Below, piece by piece: positions 1-5,669 of a stretch of DNA of 6,863 nt. The notes beneath the pieces were generated by a model. It did not search any database. It saw only the letters and a program-made list of their open reading frames with translations, and was not told the DNA's origin. Position numbers and translations under genes: made by a program. The stretch spans positions 1-6,863 of the forward strand of contig CAMFLN010000157.1 of NCBI GenBank assembly GCA_945957305.1, given 5' to 3'. The stretch's first letter is position 1. Every line of letters starts with the position of its first letter. The stretch is from an uncultured Planctomycetaceae bacterium. Lineage in GTDB: Bacteria; Planctomycetota; Planctomycetia; Pirellulales; JACPPG01.

Positions 1-510
1 GGTCTACTGAATGCATTGCACGCCAATGGTTATTCCATCGTCGATCACGATCCCGATTACGTCGTGGTGGGAGAAGGGCGCACGATGACGATGGAGACCG
101 TCGAGGCGGCCGTGCAAATGATCGTCGCCGGGGCCAAGCTCGTGGCCACCAACTTGGACCCGAATTGCCCTACGCAGCACGGCTTGCGTCCGGGCTGCGG
201 CGCCATTGTCGCCATGTTGGAAGCGGCCACCGGGGTCAAGGCCTTCAGCGTCGGTAAGCCCAGCCCGGTCATGATGCGCGCCGCGCGCAAAGAACTTGGC
301 CTGCGCGCCGAGGAGATCACTATGGTCGGCGACACGATGGAAACCGATATCCTGGGCGGAGTCCAGCTGGGCTATCGCACGGTCCTTGTCTTGTCGGGCG
401 GCACGCGGCGCGAGGACCTGGTCCACTACGCCTATCGCCCCGACATCGTGGCCGACTCGATTGCCGACATCAGCCTCGACGACGTGCTCGAACCCGAGAT
501 GGCGGCCTAA
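1..510 (+). CDS. NagD-like HAD-IIA family phosphatase, C-terminal part (5' end outside window)
   Basis: The frame is open from base 1 to the TAA at 508-510, giving 169 residues without the true start. A TTG at 16 is only an internal leucine codon, because coding similarity continues upstream of it. The fragment shows the HAD-IIA cap region with ATNLDPNCP (NagD proteins usually have ATNPD), then GKPSP at about residues 85-89 (motif III lysine) and VGDTMETD at about 109-116 (motif IV acidic residues that hold Mg2+), followed by the family's LVLSGGT. The N-terminal DxD nucleophile motif must lie outside the window; family members are about 250-270 residues, so roughly 90 are missing. The family dephosphorylates small cytosolic phosphomonoesters: UMP/GMP in E. 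coli NagD, phosphoglycolate or p-nitrophenyl phosphate in relatives. The substrate here cannot be deduced. The gene converges on the membrane-protein gene ending at 607. Confidence 0.93.
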   Translation, partial: GLLNALHANGYSIVDHDPDYVVVGEGRTMTMETVEAAVQMIVAGAKLVATNLDPNCPTQHGLRPGCGAIVAMLEAATGVKAFSVGKPSPVMMRAARKELGLRAEEITMVGDTMETDILGGVQLGYRTVLVLSGGTRREDLVHYAYRPDIVADSIADISLDDVLEPEMAA

Positions 511-607
511 CCGTCTGTTCAAAAATTCAACAGACTGCGCGGTGGTATGAATGCGGTCCCGCATTCTTCAACAGGCTGTTAAGTCGCGTAGCGCGAGTAC
601 CGCGACT
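511..607. repeat. Cluster of inverted repeats between convergent genes (REP-like)
   Basis: Almost the whole spacer can fold. There are inverted repeats at 513-535 (7 bp), 549-566 (8 bp, two-base loop), 570-580 (AACAG/CTGTT around one base), and 582-607 (AGTCGCG/CGCGACT). A nested alternative at 584-596 (TCGCG-TAG-CGCGA) competes with the last one. The words TTCAACAGACTG (526-537) and TTCAACAGGCTG (567-578) form a direct repeat with one mismatch. The last arm reaches the stop codon of the minus-strand gene. Dense palindromes with a repeated core resemble REP-type intergenic elements. Whether this one recurs in the genome cannot be judged from a single window. Confidence 0.5.
513..535 (+). terminator. 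Possible terminator hairpin after the NagD-like gene
   Basis: A perfect 7-bp inverted repeat, GTCTGTT (513-519) and AACAGAC (529-535), encloses a nine-base A/T-rich loop. It begins two bases after the stop codon of the phosphatase gene. No U-tract follows, so it is not a textbook intrinsic terminator, but it sits where transcription from two converging genes must end. It may equally be part of the repeat-like hairpin cluster that fills this spacer. Confidence 0.4.
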
Positions 608-1914
608 CAATCGTCCTCATCGTCGTCTTCGTCTTCTTCTTCATCCTCAGCGTCGGCCTTGGCGAGCGCGTCGCCGGCGCGATACATAAAACGCCCCAAG
701 AGCCGCGCGTCGATCATAATCACGGCGGCAAACAGCGGAGCGCCGAAGATGGCCGTCACCAGCGGCAGCCAGCGAGAGCCGAGCCACGTCACGCCCCACC
801 AGGCGCCTGTGACCAGGGCCGCCTCGGCGTTGACCAAGACCCACCCGGCGAAGCAGGTCGCAATCATGCGCAGGCCGGTCCAACTGACGACGGCCCAAAA
901 CGCTCCTTGCTCGAACGCAGACAACAGCATCGCCGGAAACATGACGAGGAACACCGCGACACCGGCCAGCTTTGACCAGCCGGCCGCCGTGGCGATCTCA
1001 GGCGGTATCGCTCCCAACATGGTGCGGTACGTGAGATAACCCAGCGACGCGGCGGCCGCTAAAGGAAACATGACGTCCAGCGTGCGCCAGATCCCCTCGT
1101 GCAGTTCTGCTTCATGCCAGTCCGTAACTTCGTCATTTCCGCCAGCGGTTTCGCGCACGATCGAAACCACACAGCCGGATGCAAAAGCGAGCATCAATAG
1201 CCAAACGATCGCCCCCATCGCGATCGTGCCGGTAACCTTCAGCCCGACGCCGTATCCGGCCAGCGGTCCGCTTGCGCCCGCCAATTCCGAAGCAAGGCTC
1301 AAGCCATAGGCAGCCAGTCCGTTGGCAAATGCCGACAGGATCGTGAGCGTCATCCAGCGGCTGCGCGTTTCGAGGTACCAGGGAAAACTGAAGACCCCCG
1401 ACCAGAACCATAACGCCGTCGGCGGCGGGGGGGGCGGAATGGCATCTTCGAAGAGAGGATCGATCTTGGGCTCGACCGAGATGAGCGTGGCCAAAGGATT
1501 CGGGGGAGGCTCGGCGTCGAGACGATACTCGCCCGCCGGGGGCAGCGGCTTCTTCACGACTTCCGGGCGGGGTTGCGTGACCAGCACCGGCTTGAAGCAA
1601 TCCGGGCAGCGCACGTGCTTGCCGATCAAGTCGCTGCGCGGATGCAATCGCGCTCCGCAAACGCCGCAGACGACCAACACCGTGGGTGGCCGCTCGACCG
1701 GTTGGTCGCTCTCGCTGAGCCTGTACTCGCTGCCGGCCCCTTCGCTTCGCGCGGCGTGAACCGCTTCGGCCGAGTTGGCCGTCACCCGCACTGCCACGCC
1801 GCAATCGGGGCAACGCACCCGCTTGCCGACGAGTTCGCGCCGCGGGTGCAACCGCGCCCCGCAGGTGGGGCACACAACCAGCACAAAGGGTTCCCCGGGT
1901 TGGCTCTGTTCCAT
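607..1914 (-). CDS. Multi-spanning membrane protein with two N-terminal zinc ribbons and an acidic C-terminal tail
   Basis: This 435-residue protein starts at ATG 1914 and stops at 609-607. Two zinc ribbons carry the ligands C15/C18/C35/C38 and C83/C86/C103/C106; both read CxxCGARLHP...LxGKxVRCPDC. Each is followed by a linker with EYRL (63-66 and 129-132). Residues 135-165 are proline-rich. From about residue 187 to 403 come roughly six or seven hydrophobic helices, among them 187-210, 225-253, 280-297, 315-333 and 337-360. The protein ends in a run of 15 residues, nearly all D or E. The ribbons resemble the MJ0042-type zinc fingers often fused to planctomycete membrane proteins; they may bind zinc in the cytoplasm. 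No enzyme motif is visible and the function is unknown. The frame stays open upstream to 2238, but that would run into the divergent gene. ATG 1914 has AGGTG six bases upstream; ATG 1971 is the alternative start and has no such site. Confidence 0.85.
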   Translation of the reverse strand: MEQSQPGEPFVLVVCPTCGARLHPRRELVGKRVRCPDCGVAVRVTANSAEAVHAARSEGAGSEYRLSESDQPVERPPTVLVVCGVCGARLHPRSDLIGKHVRCPDCFKPVLVTQPRPEVVKKPLPPAGEYRLDAEPPPNPLATLISVEPKIDPLFEDAIPPPPPPTALWFWSGVFSFPWYLETRSRWMTLTILSAFANGLAAYGLSLASELAGASGPLAGYGVGLKVTGTIAMGAIVWLLMLAFASGCVVSIVRETAGGNDEVTDWHEAELHEGIWRTLDVMFPLAAAASLGYLTYRTMLGAIPPEIATAAGWSKLAGVAVFLVMFPAMLLSAFEQGAFWAVVSWTGLRMIATCFAGWVLVNAEAALVTGAWWGVTWLGSRWLPLVTAIFGAPLFAAVIMIDARLLGRFMYRAGDALAKADAEDEEEDEDDDEDD

Positions 1915-1920
1915 TGCCAG

Positions 1921-1925
1921 CACCT
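1921..1925 (-). promoter_or_regulatory. Ribosome binding site that supports the start at 1914
   Basis: On the minus strand AGGTG occupies 1925-1921, six bases before ATG 1914-1912. The in-frame alternative ATG at 1971 has no purine-rich site before it. Together with the zinc ribbon beginning about ten residues after 1914, this decides the start. Confidence 0.5.
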
Positions 1926-2066
1926 GCCAATGAGGGAGCAACAAATCGTTCGCCGCTCTGCTGTCAATCATCGCCGCTGCCAGGCGAAAAGGCCAGCGCT
2001 CACAGGGCAAAATGGGGTCACCAAAACAGACACAGGGACTTAGGATCAGGCGCTGATTGCCCACAA

Positions 2067-2096
2067 TTGGCCGGGACCGTGGCGGCGTGTTATTCT
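2067..2096 (+). promoter_or_regulatory. Candidate extended -10 promoter for the DUF1549/DUF1553 gene
   Basis: TTGGCC (2067-2072, four of six to consensus) is separated by 18 bases from TATTCT (2091-2096, four of six). TG at 2088-2089 gives an extended -10. The transcript would start near 2103, leaving a leader of about 47 bases. No Shine-Dalgarno sequence precedes the ATG at 2150, which is common in planctomycetes. This is a motif call only. Confidence 0.4.
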
Positions 2097-2149
2097 GGCG
2101 TGCGGTCCTGTGAAGTGTCCCGCCTTGCTCCCCCGCCCTCGGATTTCTC

Positions 2150-5100
2150 ATGCGCTCGGTCGTGCTGTTTGCCTGGCTCGTGACATCTGCCGCCGCAGCG
2201 GCGGTGCGCGCCGACGAAGTGGCGACCGCCGGAGACAAGTTGTGGAGTGATTCGGTCGTTACGACTTTCGAGAATCGCTGCTTGTCATGTCATAACGGGC
2301 GCGAGGCGAAAGGGAATTTCTCACTCGCGACGCGTGAGGCCGCGCTTGCCGGCGGAGAAAGCGGCAGCGCGATCGTGCCCGGCAAGCCGGATGAAAGCTT
2401 GCTGCTGGGCTATATCTCTGGCGACGCGCCGGAAATGCCTAAGAGCGGCCCCGCGCTGTCGAACGCCGAGGTCGAGGCCATACGTCAGTGGATTGCCGCC
2501 GGCGCCCCGTGGCCGGTCGAGAAAGTACTTTCCGACAAAAGTAAATCGGGGCCGTGGTGGTCGCTGGCTCCACTCGTGCGCCCGGCGGTGCCGCAGATTC
2601 CGTCCGACTGGGTGCGCACCCCGATTGATGCATTCATTCTGGCCAGGCAGCAAGAACACCAATTGCATCATGCGGCAGAGGCCGATCGGCGCACCTTGTT
2701 GCGCCGGTTGACGTTCGACCTGCACGGGCTCCCCCCAACGCCTGAAGAAGTCGATGCGTTCGTGGCCGACCAGCGCGCCGATGCCTACGAACAGCTTGTC
2801 GAGCGTCTGCTGGCTTCGCCGCGATACGGTGAGCGTTGGGGGCGTTATTGGCTGGACATCGTTCACTACGGCGAGTCGCACGGCTACGACAAAGACAAAC
2901 CACGCAACAACGCCTGGCCCTATCGCGACTACGTGATCGCGGCCTTCAACACGGACAAGCCGTATTCACGCTTTGTTTTGGAGCAACTCGCCGGCGACGT
3001 GCTTTTTCCCGAAGATCCCCAGGCCAAGATTGCGACCGGTTTTGTCGCCGCTGGGCCGTGGGACTTCGTCGGCCATTCCGAACTGCGCGAAGGAACGGTC
3101 GACAAGGAAATCGCACGCTCGAACGATCGCGATGACATGGTGATGACGACCATGTCGACCTTTGTCAGCATGACAGTGCATTGCGCCCGCTGTCACGATC
3201 ACAAGTTCGATCCGATTGCGCAAGAGGACTATTACCGCCTGCAGGCTGTGTTTGCCGGTGTCGATCGGGCCGACCAAACGTACTTCGATGCCGAGACCGT
3301 GCGCGAACGCGAAGCGGTCGAAGCCGAACGCGCGGTAGTGGCGGCCGAGGCGGCGCAGCTGGCCGAGCGCCGTGCAGCACTGACCAGCCCGGAGCTCCAG
3401 GCGATCGACGCGCGCATTATGTCGATCGCCGAACAACTGGCGACGATGCCCGACCCGTTCGCGCCAGTCGAAGGCGCGGCCAGCCCCAGCAACGGCTATC
3501 ACAGCGAGATTGCGGCCCAAGCCGAGGCGACGAAGTGGGTCCAGATCGACCTGGGGACTGCGCTCCCCATCGACGTGGTGCGGCTGGTGCCGGCGCGGCC
3601 GACCGATTTCGCCGACACGCCGGGCTTTGGGTTTCCCGTGCGTTTTCGTGTGGCGGTTTCCGACGACCCGACTTTTGTGACACCGGTCGTGATCAGTGAC
3701 CAGTCAAAACAGGACGTGCCCAATCCCGGTCGCCGACCATGGTCCATCGCGGTCGGGCAGCGCTCGGCAAGATACGTCCGCGTCACCGCCGAAAAGTTGT
3801 GGCCGCGCACGAACGATTTCGTCTTCTCCCTGGCCGAGCTGCAGGTCGAGTCGGGCGGAAGAAATGTGGCCGCCGGCGCAGGCGTGACAGCGCTCGATTC
3901 GATTGAGGGGGGCCGATGGAGCGCCAGGCATCTGGTCGATGGCTTTAGCAGTCGCGGACCGCTCCCTGACGTTGCGGCGCCGTCGGCCGCCGCAGCACAG
4001 CACATACGCGAGGGACTGGAACAGGAGCTAACCGATCGGCAGCGCGAGCGCGCAAAGGTTGCCGAGGCGCTGGTGCCACAAGAACTCAACGAACAAATCG
4101 CGGCCGTGGCCAAGAAGCTCACAGATCTGGACGAACGCTTGGAGAAGCTGAGGCCAGGAAAGCAGGTCTATGCGCTCAAATCGCACGAACCACGCTCGAT
4201 TCACCTGCTGCGCCGCGGCGATGTCAAGAGCCCCGCCGAACAGGTCAGCGCGGGGGCCCTGGCCTGCCTGCCGAATATGCCACATGAGTTCACCTTGTCA
4301 GACGCACAGCTCGAAGGGACGCGACGCGCGGCTTTGGCGCAGTGGATCGTCGATCCGGCCAACGTGCTGACGCGGCGGTCGATTGTGAATCGCGTCTGGC
4401 AATATCATTTCGGAGCAGGATTGGTCGATACACCCAACGACTTTGGCCGCATGGGGGCGCTGCCATCGCATCCGGAACTACTGGATTGGTTGGCCGTGGA
4501 ATTCCTGGAGCGCGGCGAGTCTCTCAAGGCGTTGCATCGGCTGATTGTCACCAGCAGCGTCTACCGGCAATCTTCGGCGCACGATGGTGATAATGCGCGC
4601 ATTGACGCTGCGAATCGCTTTCTCTGGCGACAGAATCGACGCCGCCTGGATGCAGAAGGCGTGCGCGACTGCATTCTGGCTGTCAGTGGCAAGCTCGATT
4701 TGACGATGGGCGGACCATCGGTGCGGCAATTCAACTTCAAAGACGACCATTCGCCGATCTATGACTACGCGCGATTTGATGTCGATGATCCGGCGGCCTA
4801 CCGCCGCAGCGTGTATCGCTTCATCGTGCGCAGCGTGCCGGACCCGCTGATGGAATCGCTGGATTGCGCCGATCCGTCGTTGTTGACTCCCAAGCGGAAC
4901 TCGACGCTGACGGCGCTGCAGGCGCTATCCATGTTGAACAATGCGCTGTTTGTCCGCCAGTCGGAACACTTTGCCGATCGGCTGCGCGGACTGTCCGCCG
5001 ATCCGCACGAGCAGATTCGCGCGGCATACCGGTTGGCCCTAGCCCGCGGCCCCAGTGGCGATGAAGAAGACGCGCTTGTCGGCTTCGCGGCCACACACGG

Positions 5101-5158
5101 CCTGGCCAATGCCTGCCGGCTTATTTTCAACACCAACGAATTCGTGTTCGTGGATTGA
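2150..5158 (+). CDS. Exported planctomycete cytochrome c-domain protein, PSCyt1-DUF1549-discoidin-DUF1553
   Basis: This 1002-residue protein starts with a signal peptide (hydrophobic residues 4-18, likely cut after VRA at 21), so it probably acts in the periplasm. The PSCyt1 domain covers about 36-120: haem motif CLSCH at 44-48 and probable distal ligand M96 in EMPKSGP. DUF1549 (PSCyt2) runs from about 157 to 373 and ends in the family signature CARCHDHKFDPI, a second CxxCH at 345-349. A helical stretch (383-430) leads to a discoidin/F5-8C-like beta domain (about 446-567), the truncated start of another (572-600), and a coiled coil (616-667). DUF1553 (PSD1) fills about 722-1002 and looks complete, ending NTNEFVFVD. 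Such proteins are abundant in planctomycetes and often lie near sulfatases and glycan-degradation genes; a role in redox chemistry on polysaccharides is suspected but not proven. The usual DUF1501 partner gene is not downstream. The substrate is unknown. Confidence 0.95.
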   Translation: MRSVVLFAWLVTSAAAAAVRADEVATAGDKLWSDSVVTTFENRCLSCHNGREAKGNFSLATREAALAGGESGSAIVPGKPDESLLLGYISGDAPEMPKSGPALSNAEVEAIRQWIAAGAPWPVEKVLSDKSKSGPWWSLAPLVRPAVPQIPSDWVRTPIDAFILARQQEHQLHHAAEADRRTLLRRLTFDLHGLPPTPEEVDAFVADQRADAYEQLVERLLASPRYGERWGRYWLDIVHYGESHGYDKDKPRNNAWPYRDYVIAAFNTDKPYSRFVLEQLAGDVLFPEDPQAKIATGFVAAGPWDFVGHSELREGTVDKEIARSNDRDDMVMTTMSTFVSMTVHCARCHDHKFDPIAQEDYYRLQAVFAGVDRADQTYFDAETVREREAVEAERAVVAAEAAQLAERRAALTSPELQAIDARIMSIAEQLATMPDPFAPVEGAASPSNGYHSEIAAQAEATKWVQIDLGTALPIDVVRLVPARPTDFADTPGFGFPVRFRVAVSDDPTFVTPVVISDQSKQDVPNPGRRPWSIAVGQRSARYVRVTAEKLWPRTNDFVFSLAELQVESGGRNVAAGAGVTALDSIEGGRWSARHLVDGFSSRGPLPDVAAPSAAAAQHIREGLEQELTDRQRERAKVAEALVPQELNEQIAAVAKKLTDLDERLEKLRPGKQVYALKSHEPRSIHLLRRGDVKSPAEQVSAGALACLPNMPHEFTLSDAQLEGTRRAALAQWIVDPANVLTRRSIVNRVWQYHFGAGLVDTPNDFGRMGALPSHPELLDWLAVEFLERGESLKALHRLIVTSSVYRQSSAHDGDNARIDAANRFLWRQNRRRLDAEGVRDCILAVSGKLDLTMGGPSVRQFNFKDDHSPIYDYARFDVDDPAAYRRSVYRFIVRSVPDPLMESLDCADPSLLTPKRNSTLTALQALSMLNNALFVRQSEHFADRLRGLSADPHEQIRAAYRLALARGPSGDEEDALVGFAATHGLANACRLIFNTNEFVFVD

Positions 5159-5163
5159 TCGAC

Positions 5164-5180
5164 GGCACCCTTAGCGTGCC
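5164..5180 (+). terminator. Weak hairpin after the DUF1553 gene
   Basis: GGCAC (5164-5168) and GTGCC (5176-5180) form a five-base-pair stem with a seven-base loop, five bases after the TGA at 5156-5158. No T-tract follows. The position suits a terminator, but the stem is short and could be chance in GC-rich DNA. The remainder of the spacer up to 5285 is GC-rich and shows no gene. Confidence 0.25.
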
Positions 5181-5288
5181 AATCGCCCCCCGGGCCCCTA
5201 CCCACGGCCAATCGTCGCCGCCGGCCGATTTCACCGCGGCAAATGCCAGCCAGACCGCGCGCGACGCGGGGAATGCCCCACAAACTTC

Positions 5289-5317
5289 TTGACACATTTA
5301 TTTAGTTTCTCTAAATA
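5289..5317 (+). promoter_or_regulatory. Promoter of the PadR operon
   Basis: A perfect -35 box TTGACA (5289-5294) is followed after 17 bases by TAAATA (5312-5317), a weak -10 with three of six matches. The block 5295-5321 is strikingly AT-rich against its surroundings. Transcription would begin at about 5324-5325, which is at the ATG of the PadR gene. Confidence 0.6.
5299..5317. promoter_or_regulatory. Probable PadR operator (19-bp inverted repeat)
   Basis: TATTTAG (5299-5305) and CTAAATA (5311-5317) are perfect inverted repeats of seven bases around TTTCT. The site fills the spacer after the -35 box and covers the -10 position, so a bound protein would block RNA polymerase. PadR regulators bind dyad sites of this size and commonly repress their own genes. 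That this PadR binds here is inferred from position and symmetry. Confidence 0.65.
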
Positions 5318-5324
5318 TTAAGAC

Positions 5325-5669
5325 ATGACGCCTATCGAAGGGGAACAACTGCGCGGCCATCTCTCGTCGCTGATCCTGGCGACGCTCGAAGCAGGCACAG
5401 CCCACGGCTGGGAAATCTGGACCCGGCTCGAAGCGGCCGGCGACGGGGCGCTGCGCTTGAAGGAGGGGTCCCTGTACCCGGCCTTGTATCGCTTGGAACA
5501 AGAGGGACTGATCGCCGCGCGGTGGGAGTCGCAGACGAGCGGGCGGCGCGGGCCGCGGCGGCGGATTTATCGCTTGACGAGGAAGGGGCGGCGCCGCTTG
5601 GCCGCAGCACGCGGCGAGTGGCGGCAGTTCGTCAGCGTTATCGGCGGATTACTCGGAGGCGTCACATGA
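5325..5669 (+). CDS. PadR-family transcriptional regulator
   Basis: This 114-residue cytosolic DNA-binding protein is the length of short, single-domain (subfamily 2 type) PadR proteins. The winged helix-turn-helix is clear: helix 1 at about 10-22 (LRGHLSSLILATL), then AHGWEIWTRLE (26-36), the recognition region EGSLYPALYRLEQEGLI (47-63), and the basic wing GRRGPRRRIYRLTRKGRRRL (73-92). A short C-terminal helix (93-109) would support dimerisation. PadR proteins repress genes, often their own operon, until a ligand or partner relieves them. No Shine-Dalgarno sequence precedes ATG 5325, and the predicted transcription start coincides with it, so translation may be leaderless. The gene overlaps the next by four bases (ATGA at 5666-5669), so they form an operon. 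The family call is firm; the targets beyond its own promoter are unknown. Confidence 0.93.
   Translation: MTPIEGEQLRGHLSSLILATLEAGTAHGWEIWTRLEAAGDGALRLKEGSLYPALYRLEQEGLIAARWESQTSGRRGPRRRIYRLTRKGRRRLAAARGEWRQFVSVIGGLLGGVT
5655..5659 (+). promoter_or_regulatory. Ribosome binding site that sets the start of the PadR partner gene
   Basis: GGAGG at 5655-5659 lies six bases before ATG 5666, inside the end of the PadR gene. This strong site favours 5666 over the in-frame upstream start at 5522, and it contrasts with the absence of such a site before PadR itself. Confidence 0.75.

Larger units (their letters stand above)
1915..2149. promoter_or_regulatory. Divergent intergenic region between the membrane protein and the DUF1549/DUF1553 gene
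   Basis: This 235-bp stretch must hold the start signals of both genes. It contains the odd-centred inverted repeat ATCAG-GCG-CTGAT at 2045-2057, a possible operator, and a forward promoter candidate at 2067-2096. On the minus strand a consensus-like TTGACA lies at 1967-1962, but the matching -10 position is poor. Neither of the upstream in-frame minus-strand extensions looks like protein of the same family. Confidence 0.5.

Noticed and set aside
4..564. 186-residue minus-strand frame opposite the phosphatase
   Set aside because: It is the antisense shadow of a gene with clear HAD motifs. It has no recognisable domain, and high GC content explains the open frame.
551..1039. 162-residue plus-strand frame with a serine run
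   Set aside because: The serine run is the antisense of the acidic D/E tail of the membrane protein. There is no domain, and it starts inside the hairpin cluster.
1962..1967. TTGACA on the minus strand as a -35 box for the membrane-protein gene
   Set aside because: It is perfect as a hexamer, but no acceptable -10 follows at 16-18 bases (best is TTTGTT). Kept only as a weak possibility.
1915..2238. N-terminal extension of the minus-strand membrane protein up to an ATG at 2238
   Set aside because: It would overlap the signal peptide of the divergent gene at 2150, reads as low-complexity residues, and leaves no promoter space. ATG 1914 has an AGGTG site and begins just before the zinc ribbon.
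3499..4122. 207-residue minus-strand frame opposite the discoidin region
   Set aside because: It is the shadow of the large gene, rich in serine, alanine and arginine with no motif. The plus-strand frame is continuous and matches known domains throughout.
5159..5288. Search for a DUF1501 gene, tRNA or small ORF after the DUF1553 gene
   Set aside because: Only a weak hairpin and GC-rich filler are present; there is no start with a ribosome site and no cloverleaf.
5522..5665. Longer start for the PadR partner protein at 5522
   Set aside because: This part lies inside the PadR gene in another frame and reads as alanine/arginine-rich filler. ATG 5666 has GGAGG at the right distance and the usual four-base overlap.
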